Shown here piece by piece: positions 1 to 7,110 of a stretch of 9,746 bases of DNA (positions within the stretch are counted from its first letter, which is position 1; each line of letters opens with the position of its first letter). The DNA comes from Desulfobacteraceae bacterium (GTDB taxonomy: Bacteria; Desulfobacterota; Desulfobulbia; Desulfobulbales; Desulfobulbaceae). The position numbers and the translations under genes are program-made. Where the stretch lies: positions 1-9,746 of the forward strand of contig JALHJD010000095.1 of NCBI GenBank assembly GCA_022837185.1, read 5' to 3'. A model generated the notes under the pieces. The model was not told the DNA's origin and did not search any database. It worked only from the letters and a program-made list of their open reading frames with translations.

Positions 1-90
1 GTCCCCCTCTGTGCCGTGTGTACACAAAGTGTGGATAAAAATGAGCCTAAGCGCGGTGTGATCTAAAAATATATAATCATATCAGCAATA
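1..90. other. Non-coding AT-rich flank downstream of ssrA
   Basis: No credible coding sequence is seen between the window edge and the CCA end of ssrA. The part next to ssrA (61-90) is strongly A+T rich, unlike the rest of the window. The stretch holds a perfect 10-bp palindrome, TGTGTACACA, at 17-26. At 30-38 it has a match on the minus strand to the DnaA-box consensus TTATCCACA. T-runs follow ssrA on the minus strand, but I could not draw a strong GC stem in front of them, so no intrinsic terminator is called. Confidence 0.5.
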
Positions 91-449
91 TGGTGGAGGC
101 GGCGGGAGTCGAACCCGCGTCCGGAAATACTCCCCTCACGTATCTACATGCTTAGTTCCTTGATTGAGTGTCGCGCCGGGTTCTCTCATGGAACCAGGAT
201 ATTCCGACGCCAGCCTGCTTTATCTCGTCAGCGGGGCGACAGGCGCGCCAGGCCGACCAACCCGCGAAGTCGGCGCTCCGAACCGGTCCAGCGGGTGAGG
301 ACCGGGGGAACGGCAGAGCAGGCTAAGCTGCTACTGCGTAGTTATAATCGTCTGCGATTATATTTAGGTTCCGTCTTTTTTACGAGCTGACAGAATGCTC
401 GGCATGCAACGTTGAGCTTACATATCCCCGTCGAATCCGTTTCGCCCCC
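91..449 (-). ncRNA. ssrA: tmRNA (transfer-messenger RNA)
   Basis: One-piece tmRNA of about 359 nt that rescues stalled ribosomes with SmpB by adding a degradation tag. The minus strand starts GGGGGCGAAACGGATTCGAC, the classic tmRNA 5' end. It finishes with a T-arm (GCGGG, loop TTCGACT, CCCGC), then CGCCTCC, discriminator A and an encoded CCA. The 5' GGGGGCG pairs fully with CGCCUCC and leaves a G-U wobble at the third pair, the alanyl-tRNA synthetase identity element. The 5' end was set at 449 from this pairing. The mRNA-like part lies in the middle, and the AAGCATGTAGATAC region near the 3' domain resembles other tmRNAs. smpB lies 90 bp upstream on the same strand. No good -10 box sits directly upstream of 449, so the RNA may be processed from a longer transcript; that is inference. 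Confidence 0.97.
323..355 (-). other. tmRNA tag reading frame (ADDYNYAVAA, stop)
   Basis: Within ssrA the resume codon GCA at 353-355 opens a frame of ten codons reading Ala-Asp-Asp-Tyr-Asn-Tyr-Ala-Val-Ala-Ala, followed by TAG at 323-325. The hydrophobic AVAA end is the usual degron recognised by ClpXP-type proteases, and its form fits tags from anaerobic deltaproteobacteria. The assignment rests on the frame, the typical length, the GCA resume codon preceded by TAATC, and the AlaAla-stop ending. Confidence 0.9.
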
Positions 450-453
450 ATAT

Positions 454-488
454 CAGAAGCCAGAGGACAGAAGACAGAGGACAGCTCA
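454..488. repeat. Degenerate 7-bp tandem repeat upstream of ssrA
   Basis: Four consecutive heptamers of the form CAGARGA (one ends in C) run from 454 to 481, followed by a partial fifth starting CAG at 482. The exact decamer CAGAGGACAG therefore occurs at 461-470 and again at 475-484. The array begins 5 bp upstream of the mature tmRNA 5' end, where ssrA core promoter elements would be expected. No function is known from the sequence. Confidence 0.7.
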
Positions 489-539
489 TGTCATGATCAG
501 TGTATGGCTGTTTCTCCTCCCTGTGTTGAAATTTTCTGT

Positions 540-995
540 TCAATCCTTGCGGCGGATGGCTCTTTCCATCTCGCGCTCGGTCTGTTTTTCCTTGAGCGCG
601 GCCCGCTTGTCGTACAGTTTCTTGCCGCGGGCCAGGCCGAGTTCTATCTTGGCCTTCCCATTAGGTATAAAGTATATCCTCAAAGGGATAAGCGCAATGC
701 CCTTTTCGTGCAATTTGCCGATCAGCTTGCGGATTTCCCGGTTGTGGAGCAGGAGTTTGCGCACCCGCAAGGGGTCGGTGGGGTTGTGGGTGGCATAGGC
801 GTACGGGGAAATATGGACGTTGTAGAGAAAGACCTCGCCGTTTTCCACCTTGGCGTAGCCGTCCTTGAGGTTGGCCCGGCCGGCCCGCAGCGATTTCACC
901 TCCGGTCCGTTGAGGACGATGCCGGCCTCCAGGGTCCCCTCGATGTGATACTCATGGTAGGCCCGCTTGTTGGTGCAGACGATTCGCTTGGACAT
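540..995 (-). CDS. smpB: SsrA-binding protein SmpB
   Basis: Cytoplasmic RNA-binding partner of tmRNA. It binds the tRNA-like domain, carries the complex to stalled ribosomes and substitutes for the missing codon-anticodon contact. The 151-residue product has the usual family length. Recognisable family segments are [10 protein letters not shown] at residues 9-18, [11 protein letters not shown] at 30-40 (beta-barrel core) and GKKLYDKR at 124-131. A basic, helix-prone tail follows (to residue 151), the part that in known SmpB proteins folds in the mRNA channel. The ATG at 993-995 is preceded by AAGGAA at normal spacing. The gene starts 16 bp after the stop of the secretion ATPase gene, so the two are probably co-transcribed. 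Its RNA partner ssrA follows 90 bp downstream on the same strand. No truncation or missing motif is seen. Confidence 0.97.
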   Translation of the reverse strand: MSKRIVCTNKRAYHEYHIEGTLEAGIVLNGPEVKSLRAGRANLKDGYAKVENGEVFLYNVHISPYAYATHNPTDPLRVRKLLLHNREIRKLIGKLHEKGIALIPLRIYFIPNGKAKIELGLARGKKLYDKRAALKEKQTEREMERAIRRKD

Positions 996-1011
996 CGATT
1001 CCTTCCCCGCT

Positions 1012-2832
1012 TCAATAGTCGCCGGTTACCCGCAGGGCTTCCTCGACGGTGGTGACTCCCTTCCTGACCTTGGCCCAGGCGTCCTCGCGCAGGGTGGTCA
1101 TGCCTTCCCGCACCGCCACCTGCCGCAGTTCGGCATCCGAAGCCTTGTTCGACACCAGTTTCTTCATCTGCTCGGACATGGGAAATATCTCGAATACCGC
1201 GCAGCGGCCGAAATATCCGGTGCCCCGGCACTGGTGGCACCCCTTGCCCCGCTGCAGCTTGATCTCTCCCTTTTCGGTCAGCGGGAACCCCATCCGGTTC
1301 AGGTCCTCGGCACTGACGCTGTACGTTTCGGCACAATGAGGGCATATCCGGCGGACCAGCCGCTGGGCCAGGGCGCCGAGCATGGTGGAGGCGATCAGGA
1401 AAGACTCCAGCCCGAGGTCCTGCAGCCTGGTGATGCTGGCCACCGCATCGTTGGTGTGCAGGGTGGAGAAAACCAGGTGTCCGGTCAGGGCGGCCTGGAC
1501 CGCATAGCTGGCGGTCTCCACGTCCCGGATCTCGCCGATCATGATGATGTCCGGGTCCTGGCGCAGGATGTTGCGCAGGATGGAGGAGAAGGTCACGTCG
1601 ATCTGGGGCTGGACCGCAATCTGGTTGAACTCGTCATAGACCATTTCCACCGGGTCTTCCACGGTGATGATGTTCTTGTCCGGGGTCGCCAGCTTTTTCA
1701 GCGTGGAATAAAGGGTGGTCGACTTGCCGCTGCCCGTCGGCCCGGTGACGAACACGAGGCCGTGGGGCGAACCGGCGAAGCTGTTGTAGACCACGGCATC
1801 GCGGCGGGAAAAACCCAGGTCGTTCAGGTCCTGGAAGATCACCTCCGGGTCGAGGATGCGCAAGACGGTCTTTTCGCCGAAGGCCACCGGCACGGTGGAA
1901 ACGCGGATCTCGACGTCCCGCTTGTCCTCCCCCTGGCCGACCTTGATCCTGCCGTCCTGCGGCCTTCTTTTTTCGGCGATATCCAGCCGGCCCAGGGTCT
2001 TGAGTCGGGAGGTGATCGCCGAGTGCACAACCTTGGGCAGCTTGTAGATCGTGTGCAGGGCCCCGTCGATCCGGAAGCGGACCACGCAGGCGTCCCGCTT
2101 GGGTTCGATGTGAATATCGCTGGCCCGCTGGTCCAGGGCATAGTTGAACAGGTGGTTGACCGCCGCCTTGATGTGCTGGTCGGTCGACGACAACTCCTGG
2201 GACGAGGAGAGCTTGACATACTGCTCAAGGTTGCCGATATCGACGGACGGGCCCACCCCGGGGGCGCCGAACTGCACCTCGGCCGCGGAGATGGAGCGCT
2301 GGAAGCCGAAAAACTCGGCCAGCATCTTCTTGATGTCGCTCCTGGTGCTGAGATACCGCTGGACCTTGAGCTGGGTGGCCTGCTCGATATCCTCGAGCAC
2401 GGTGCGGCCGTCCGGATTGCAGGTGACCACCTCGAGCACGCCGTTGCGGATGTCGAAGGGCAGGACCATGTGCTTGACCGCAAACGACCGGGGAATCGTC
2501 TTGGTGACGATCTCCATGTCCAGTTCCAGGGGGTCGAGCTTTTTGAAGGGGATCTTCAGCTTGAGGCTGATGGCCCGCATGATGATCTCTTCGGTGAGGA
2601 TTCTCGTCGTGTCGCCCATGATGCCGAGACGGAGGGACACGACCAGGTCAAGAAGGTCCGGTTCGAGCTGGTTCAGGCGGCGCTTGTCGTCGCGCCTGCG
2701 GCCGCCGTACTTGCGGAGAATGAGCTGCCGCTGCTTCTCCTTCTGCTGCAGGACAAGCTTGCGCTGCTCCGGAGTAATCAGCCCCTCTTCGACCAACAGG
2801 TCAAGCAGGGCTTCACTGTTCAAAAAACTCAT
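1012..2832 (-). CDS. GspE/PulE/PilB-family type II secretion or type IV pilus assembly ATPase
   Basis: Cytoplasmic hexameric ATPase expected to power type II secretion or type IV pilus extension. The chosen start (ATG at 2830-2832, AAGGAA about 7 nt upstream) gives 606 residues; an in-frame start 45 bp upstream has no better ribosome site. An N-terminal region of GspE/MshE type (about 1-175) is followed by the RecA-like motor. Visible motifs are Walker [10 protein letters not shown] (364-372), Asp box TVEDPVE (390-396), Walker [13 protein letters not shown] (426-437) and His box [13 protein letters not shown] (450-462). Two cysteine pairs, CPHC (497-500) and CHQC (532-535), form the zinc knuckle typical of GspE and PilB and absent from PilT. 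The sequence alone does not separate GspE from PilB. No inner-membrane partner (GspF/PilC), secretin or pilin gene is in the window. A convincing promoter lies about 180 bp upstream, and smpB follows 16 bp downstream. Confidence 0.93.
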   Translation of the reverse strand: MSFLNSEALLDLLVEEGLITPEQRKLVLQQKEKQRQLILRKYGGRRRDDKRRLNQLEPDLLDLVVSLRLGIMGDTTRILTEEIIMRAISLKLKIPFKKLDPLELDMEIVTKTIPRSFAVKHMVLPFDIRNGVLEVVTCNPDGRTVLEDIEQATQLKVQRYLSTRSDIKKMLAEFFGFQRSISAAEVQFGAPGVGPSVDIGNLEQYVKLSSSQELSSTDQHIKAAVNHLFNYALDQRASDIHIEPKRDACVVRFRIDGALHTIYKLPKVVHSAITSRLKTLGRLDIAEKRRPQDGRIKVGQGEDKRDVEIRVSTVPVAFGEKTVLRILDPEVIFQDLNDLGFSRRDAVVYNSFAGSPHGLVFVTGPTGSGKSTTLYSTLKKLATPDKNIITVEDPVEMVYDEFNQIAVQPQIDVTFSSILRNILRQDPDIIMIGEIRDVETASYAVQAALTGHLVFSTLHTNDAVASITRLQDLGLESFLIASTMLGALAQRLVRRICPHCAETYSVSAEDLNRMGFPLTEKGEIKLQRGKGCHQCRGTGYFGRCAVFEIFPMSEQMKKLVSNKASDAELRQVAVREGMTTLREDAWAKVRKGVTTVEEALRVTGDY

Positions 2833-3012
2833 AGACGATTCCTTACCGCAGACGATTGAAGGGAACAGGTCTATCATCCCTCGACTTCAGGGGAGAATCA
2901 AGTACTTTTCGCGCAACCGGCTTCTCTTTCATGTCCCGGAGCCGGAGCAGATCTGCCTTTTCATCCACACAGGAAAATTTGCCATGACAGCGCCCCTGTC
3001 CGAAGCGACCCC

Positions 3013-3041
3013 AGTAAAATAATTCTCGCACCCCTTGTCAA
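3013..3041 (-). promoter_or_regulatory. Putative sigma70 promoter for the ATPase-smpB genes
   Basis: On the minus strand a perfect -35 box TTGACA (3036-3041) is followed after 17 bp by TTTACT (3013-3018), which matches the -10 consensus at four of six positions. Transcription from here would give a leader of roughly 175 nt before the ATPase ATG. A weaker alternative nearer the gene, TTGATT followed after 17 bp by GATGAT, is also present. No transcript data are available. Confidence 0.45.
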
Positions 3042-3146
3042 AACAATTCCGGAGAATGAACCGGGCCGGAAATCATCGGGGAAGGAGAGCCTGCCAACAA
3101 AAGTTTGCTGATTTATTTGAACCCGGGGCCTTCTCCATGGTAAAAA

Positions 3147-3190
3147 AGGATGAAATCATTTATTTTCCGGCGGACGTACCGCCTCATCCT
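3147..3190 (+). other. Possible stem-loop in the AsmA-family gene leader
   Basis: Outer arms AGGATGA (3147-3153) and TCATCCT (3184-3190) are perfect reverse complements. Nested inside, GGCGG (3169-3173) and CCGCC (3179-3183) flank a 5-nt loop. The right-hand arms are contiguous, while the left-hand arms are separated by 15 A/T-rich bases, so the fold would carry a one-sided bulge. It ends 11 bp before the Shine-Dalgarno GGAGG at 3204-3208. It could be chance; no attenuator or known element is recognised. Confidence 0.3.
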
Positions 3191-3213
3191 GTATCCGAAT
3201 CCCGGAGGACCTG

Positions 3214-5430
3214 ATGCCTAAAGCAGTGAAATGGATCATCGGTATATTCGCCGTTCTGGCCGGCCTGCTGATCATTATCGCTTTCAGCCTGCCCAGGCTG
3301 ATCGATCCCAACGACTACAAGGGAACCATCGCCCGCAAGGTGCAGGAACAGACCGGGCGGGAACTTTCCATTCCCGGCGACATCAAGCTGGACGTTTCCC
3401 TCCTTGACCTGCAGACCATGTTCAGCCTCGGCGACGTCAAGCTCTCGTCCAGCCCTGATTTTCCGGACACCGAATTTTTCTCGAGCAGGCAGGTGCAGAT
3501 CGGCCTGGCCCTCTGGCCCCTGATCAGCAAGAAGGAACTGCGGGTCAGCAACATCCACCTGGAAGGGGTAAATGTCAACCTGGTCCGCAACGAGGATGGC
3601 TCCAGCAACTGGGACGACCTGACGGGGAAACCCGAAGCCGAACCCCCTGCCCGGGAGCCCGAGGCGCGGCCGCCCGTCAAGGGTGAGGGCACGTCCCTTG
3701 CCGGCCTTGACATCGGGGGCGTGCTGATCAAGGACATCAATGTGTCGCTGGAAGACCGGCAGGCCGGCAGGACCGTCAGGCTGAGCGACTTCAATCTCGA
3801 TGCCGGCCACATCCGGAAAGATGCAGCCTTTCCCCTGGCCGCGGACTTCGCTCTGTTGCTGGACGACGGCAAGGGCAAGCCGCTCAGCGCCCGGATCGAT
3901 GCCGAGACCGGCCTGACGCTCAACCTGGAGCGGCAGCACTTCCTGGTCGACGGTCTCACCGTGGACGGGGTGCTCCAGGGCGGTGCTCTCCCGGTACCGG
4001 AACTGCCCTTCACCCTGGCCGCGGACCTTGATCTTGATCTCGGGGGGCAGAAAATCGAGGTGAAAAAACTGGTCTTCAGCCAGGAAGACCTGCGCCTGGA
4101 TGCCGCCCTGCGCGTGGACGGTCTTGCGGCCCCCAATGTATCCGGCACCGTGAATATCGCGCCGTTCTCGCCGCGCGCCCGGGCGGAAAGCCTCGGCTTT
4201 GCCCTACCTTTCGAGGACCCCCGGAGTCTGACCTCCATGACGGCCGGAATCGATTTCACCCTGGACCCCTCCAAACTGACCCTCTCCAGGCTGCTGCTCA
4301 ACCTTGACCAGTCCACCGTCGAAGGAACGGCCGCGGTCACGGGTCTTGCCGGCAAGCCGGCGTACGAACTGGCGGTCCATGTCGACCAGATCGACCTGGA
4401 CAGCTACAAAATGAAAAAGGCAGCGGAGACCGCCGGCCAGTCAACCCCGCCGCCGGCTGCTCCGGCCGCCGCCCCTGCCGCCGCCGCGACCGAACCTCCG
4501 CTCATTCCCGTGGAGATGCTGCGCGGCCTGAATTTCACCGCCGACATCCGGATCGACACCCTCAGGGCGGCGAAAATGAACCTGGCCGACATCGCGCTCA
4601 AGGCCTCGGGCCGGGACGGCCTGGTCAAGCTGGAACCGTTGAGCGCCGGGCTGTACGGCGGCACCATCAATGTCAGCGCCGACCTGGACAGCCGTCCGGC
4701 AGTGCCGACGGTCAGGGTGGCCAAAAACCTGCAGGGAGTGCAGCTCGGCCCGATGCTGCGTGACATGACCGGCAAGGAGGAGATCAAGGGCAGGGCGGAC
4801 ATCACGGCCGATATCACCACCAGAGGCCTCACCCGGCAGGAACTGACCCGCAATGCCAACGGCACCATGAATCTGGCCCTGGCCGACGGCGAGATTGCCA
4901 AGCTGAAGATCATCGACACCATCCGGACCGCCAGGACGCTGATCGGCAGCAAGGACATCGGTGCCGTCCTGCAGCAGCAGGCGGCGCCGCAAACGTCCGG
5001 CCGTCCCACTTCCTTTGCCGCCCTGACCGGCAGCGGCGTCATCACCAACGGCGTTTTCCACAACAACGACCTGGTGGCCGAATCCGAGCTGATGAAAGCA
5101 ACCGGCAAGGGAACCGTCGACCTGGTCAACGAACGGATCGATTACCTGCTGACCATCTACCTGGCCAAAGCCATTGACCGGGACCAGGAAACCGGCCTTG
5201 TCGATCTGGCAGACACGCCGATTCCCTACCGGGTGAAGGGGACCTTTGACAACATCGAGCAGACGGCCGTCCTGGAGGAAATCGTCAAAACCGGAGCCAA
5301 AAAGGCACTGCTCCGGGAACTGGAAAAACAACTGGGCGGTGACAAGCCCGAGGAAGGGGCCAAAAAGGAACCAACCGACCCCGCCAGGGACCTTATCAAC
5401 AGGGGGCTGAAAGGCATCTTCGGCAAATAG
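3214..5430 (+). CDS. AsmA-family protein (inner-membrane anchored, periplasmic)
   Basis: Member of the AsmA/TamB/YhdP superfamily, whose studied members are large inner-membrane-anchored periplasmic proteins linked to outer-membrane lipid homeostasis and phospholipid transport. The 738-residue product has a single N-terminal membrane segment (about residues 7-27, WIIGIFAVLAGLLIIIAFSL) with a short basic cytoplasmic start. It is followed by the typical LPRLIDPNDYKG entry into the repetitive beta-rich body. An Ala/Pro-rich low-complexity linker at about 410-430 separates this from a conserved AsmA C-terminal domain. That domain contains the family-like segments GTMNLALADGEIAKLKIIDT and GSGVITNGVFHNNDLVAES. 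The end is charged and Lys/Glu-rich. The start has GGAGG with 5-nt spacing. It is somewhat longer than E. coli AsmA (617 aa). The gene appears monocistronic, with the MFS gene convergent downstream. The exact substrate cannot be read from the sequence. Confidence 0.9.
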   Translation: MPKAVKWIIGIFAVLAGLLIIIAFSLPRLIDPNDYKGTIARKVQEQTGRELSIPGDIKLDVSLLDLQTMFSLGDVKLSSSPDFPDTEFFSSRQVQIGLALWPLISKKELRVSNIHLEGVNVNLVRNEDGSSNWDDLTGKPEAEPPAREPEARPPVKGEGTSLAGLDIGGVLIKDINVSLEDRQAGRTVRLSDFNLDAGHIRKDAAFPLAADFALLLDDGKGKPLSARIDAETGLTLNLERQHFLVDGLTVDGVLQGGALPVPELPFTLAADLDLDLGGQKIEVKKLVFSQEDLRLDAALRVDGLAAPNVSGTVNIAPFSPRARAESLGFALPFEDPRSLTSMTAGIDFTLDPSKLTLSRLLLNLDQSTVEGTAAVTGLAGKPAYELAVHVDQIDLDSYKMKKAAETAGQSTPPPAAPAAAPAAAATEPPLIPVEMLRGLNFTADIRIDTLRAAKMNLADIALKASGRDGLVKLEPLSAGLYGGTINVSADLDSRPAVPTVRVAKNLQGVQLGPMLRDMTGKEEIKGRADITADITTRGLTRQELTRNANGTMNLALADGEIAKLKIIDTIRTARTLIGSKDIGAVLQQQAAPQTSGRPTSFAALTGSGVITNGVFHNNDLVAESELMKATGKGTVDLVNERIDYLLTIYLAKAIDRDQETGLVDLADTPIPYRVKGTFDNIEQTAVLEEIVKTGAKKALLRELEKQLGGDKPEEGAKKEPTDPARDLINRGLKGIFGK

Positions 5431-5615
5431 AAACCAGTTTGCCGGGCAGGCAGACTGAAGGCTGTCAGGCGGGATACATTTGCGGTTTCGACGGTAATTT
5501 CGATTGCGATTTCGATTTCAAAGAAACGAGTCCTGTGCCGCGTTGTCAATAACTGAACCCATCGTGGTCAGAAGGGGGTACTGCAGGCATTCCGGCCGCG
5601 CCATTTCCGTTCGCC
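5431..5615. other. Convergent spacer between the AsmA-family and MFS genes
   Basis: This stretch is non-coding as far as can be seen. A weak stem (GGCAG 5449-5453 with CTGTC 5462-5466, 8-nt loop) follows the AsmA-family stop but has no T-tract, so it is not called as a terminator. The rest is dominated by a degenerate hexamer repeat at 5478-5519. No terminator is evident for the MFS gene on the minus strand. Confidence 0.45.
5478..5519. repeat. Degenerate GATTTC hexamer tandem repeat
   Basis: Seven hexamers in phase make up this 42-bp stretch. The last two are exact GATTTC; the one before is GATTGC and the one before that AATTTC. The three upstream units are more diverged (ATTTGC, GGTTTC, GACGGT). 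It lies between two convergent stop codons. The minus-strand reading is a GAAATC repeat. Confidence 0.6.
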
Positions 5616-6992
5616 TCACTTTCCGACATCGCCCCGGAACAGCGAAAACCCAATCCCGACCACGCACAGCAGCACGAAAAACATGAAACAGGCCTGCATG
5701 CTCGTCTGGAACAGGGGATAATTCTCGACCCGGATCTCCTGCCGGCCGATGAAAATCGCCAGGAAAACCGTGGCAATGGCCATGCTGAACATCTGGCCCA
5801 GCAGGCGCATGGTCGCGACCGTGCCGGAGGCGATGCCGTACTGCCGCCGCTCGACCGAGCCCATGATGGCGCTCATATTCGGCGAGGAAAACAGGGCGAA
5901 GCCGAAACCGAGCAGCGCCAGGTTGGAGGCGATCAGCCACAGTTCCGTTGACTCCCCCAGGAAGACAAAAAACGCCAGCCCCAGCGCGGTCAGACTCATG
6001 CCGGCCGAGGCCAGCACCCGGGGCTGAACGGTATCCGAGAGCTTGCCCGCCTGGGCGGAAAAAAGGGCCATCATCACCGGCTGGATCATGAGAATCGTCC
6101 CCGCGCTCTGCGGTTCCATCCCCTTGAGGTACTGGAGGTAGAGACTGATCTGGAAGGTCACCGCAAAGGTGGCGGCGTAATGGATCAGGGCGGCCAGGCT
6201 GGAAAACAGGAAGGTGCGGTTGCCCTGGAACAGGCCGACCTCGAACACCGGATAGGGCGTTTTTTTCTGCCGGCGGTAAAACAGGACCAGCCCAAGACAG
6301 CCGGCAAAAAACAGGATCGCCGCCTCCCGGTCGAGTATCCGGGTGGCGCCGTAAACCAGGAGGAAGATGGCCACCGCGTAAATCACCGCTCCCTGGATGT
6401 CGAATTTTTCGCCCCGGGCCTCGGCCCACTCCCCTTTCAGGAAGCGGACGGCGATGGCCAGGGAGATCAGTCCGAGCAGAACCATCAGCACGAATATCGA
6501 CCGCCAGCCGAGAAGTCCGGTCAGAAATCCCCCGACGAAAGGTCCGGTGGCCAGGCCGACATACACCGACGTAACCAGAATGCCGATCCCCCGCCCCCTC
6601 TTTTCCCTGGGAAAGACCGAGGTCAGAATGGCCATGCCGGTGGTGATGAACATCGCCGCGCCGATGCCCTGGACACCCCGCATGGCCAGAAACCATGCGA
6701 CATCAGGGACAAGGACCGATGCGGCTGAACCGGCCGTGTAGATGATCACCCCGCTGATAAACACCTTCTTGCGGCCGTAGATATCGGCAAACTTGCCGGC
6801 CGGCACGAGGATAATGGCGGTGGCGAGAAGGTACGAGGTCGCGATCCAGCCGAGGAGGACCGCATCGGCGCCGAGATCGTCCTGGATGGCGGGCAGCGCG
6901 ACATTGACCGACGACACCATGAACGGGGCCATGAAGGCCGTCACCGTGGTGACGAAGAGGGCGGATTTCTGCAGGGCATCGTCCCTGGACAT
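5616..6992 (-). CDS. MFS transporter, DHA2 type (EmrB/QacA-like, 14 TM)
   Basis: Inner-membrane proton-coupled exporter of the drug:H+ antiporter-2 family; the substrate is unknown. The start at ATG 6990-6992 gives 458 residues and has AAGGAAAC upstream; an in-frame start 33 bp earlier lacks this. The N-terminus carries NVALPAIQDDL (30-40), typical of DHA2. Motif A, GKFADIYGRKK (66-76), lies between TM2 and TM3. The antiporter motif C, VGLATGPFVGG (145-155), is in TM5. Hydrophobic stretches can be counted as 14 membrane helices, from about 11-33 to about 431-451, with a hydrophilic loop near 184-200. No periplasmic adaptor (EmrA-like) or outer-membrane channel gene and no regulator gene lies next to it. 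Its upstream spacer contains a repeated 15-mer that could be an operator. Multidrug export is a family-level guess. Confidence 0.93.
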   Translation of the reverse strand: MSRDDALQKSALFVTTVTAFMAPFMVSSVNVALPAIQDDLGADAVLLGWIATSYLLATAIILVPAGKFADIYGRKKVFISGVIIYTAGSAASVLVPDVAWFLAMRGVQGIGAAMFITTGMAILTSVFPREKRGRGIGILVTSVYVGLATGPFVGGFLTGLLGWRSIFVLMVLLGLISLAIAVRFLKGEWAEARGEKFDIQGAVIYAVAIFLLVYGATRILDREAAILFFAGCLGLVLFYRRQKKTPYPVFEVGLFQGNRTFLFSSLAALIHYAATFAVTFQISLYLQYLKGMEPQSAGTILMIQPVMMALFSAQAGKLSDTVQPRVLASAGMSLTALGLAFFVFLGESTELWLIASNLALLGFGFALFSSPNMSAIMGSVERRQYGIASGTVATMRLLGQMFSMAIATVFLAIFIGRQEIRVENYPLFQTSMQACFMFFVLLCVVGIGFSLFRGDVGK

Positions 6993-7035
6993 GCTGGTTT
7001 CCTTGTGTATGGACAAAAGTATCAATTGCGGCGGA

Positions 7036-7050
7036 CCGGACCGGGTTGCA
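7036..7050. repeat. 15-bp direct repeat, copy 1
   Basis: CCGGACCGGGTTGCA is repeated exactly at 7111-7125 in the same orientation, 75 bp apart start to start. This copy lies 44 bp upstream of the MFS start codon and covers the position expected for its -35 box. It contains the near-symmetric core CCGGACCGG. Confidence 0.8.
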
Positions 7051-7110
7051 TACTATGCTACTTTGCCGGCGGTTTCCATATTTTTCCGCCCGCCGTCGGC
7101 ATGGCGGCTG

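Larger units (their letters stand above)
2833..3213. other. Divergent spacer between the ATPase and AsmA-family genes
   Basis: This 381-bp stretch holds no recognisable gene. It contains the minus-strand promoter at 3013-3041. A weak plus-strand promoter candidate is TTGAAC at 3117-3122 with TAAAAA at 3141-3146, spacing 18. A 52-codon plus-strand ORF (3056-3214) ends in a TGATG overlap with the next gene's start. An inverted repeat lies at 3147-3190. On the minus strand a GTG-started 62-codon frame (2843-3031) stops ten bases before the ATPase ATG. I see no match to c-di-GMP or other common riboswitch cores. Confidence 0.6.

Noticed and set aside
148..390. An 80-codon plus-strand frame within ssrA
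   Set aside because: It lies on the opposite strand of a well-defined tmRNA whose RNA structure explains the sequence.
967..2859. A 630-codon plus-strand open frame covering the whole ATPase gene
   Set aside because: It is exactly antisense to a gene with all family motifs. Long antisense frames are expected in GC-rich DNA, and its product is a low-information Leu/Gly/Asp/His-rich sequence with no recognisable domain.
2961..2969. Second DnaA-box-like site TCATCCACA
   Set aside because: It has one mismatch to the consensus, is isolated, and is nearly 3 kb from the other match; likely chance.
3315..4355. A 346-codon minus-strand frame opposite the AsmA-family gene
   Set aside because: It is an antisense shadow, Arg/Ser/Pro-rich, with no ribosome site or family resemblance.
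5441..5470. Possible intrinsic terminator after the AsmA-family gene
   Set aside because: The stem is only 5 bp with a wobble pair and an 8-base loop, and no T-tract follows.
5518..6696. A 392-codon minus-strand frame inside the MFS gene
   Set aside because: It is the same strand in a shifted frame; the product is Gly/Arg/Pro/His-rich, and the true frame encodes a clear 14-TM transporter.
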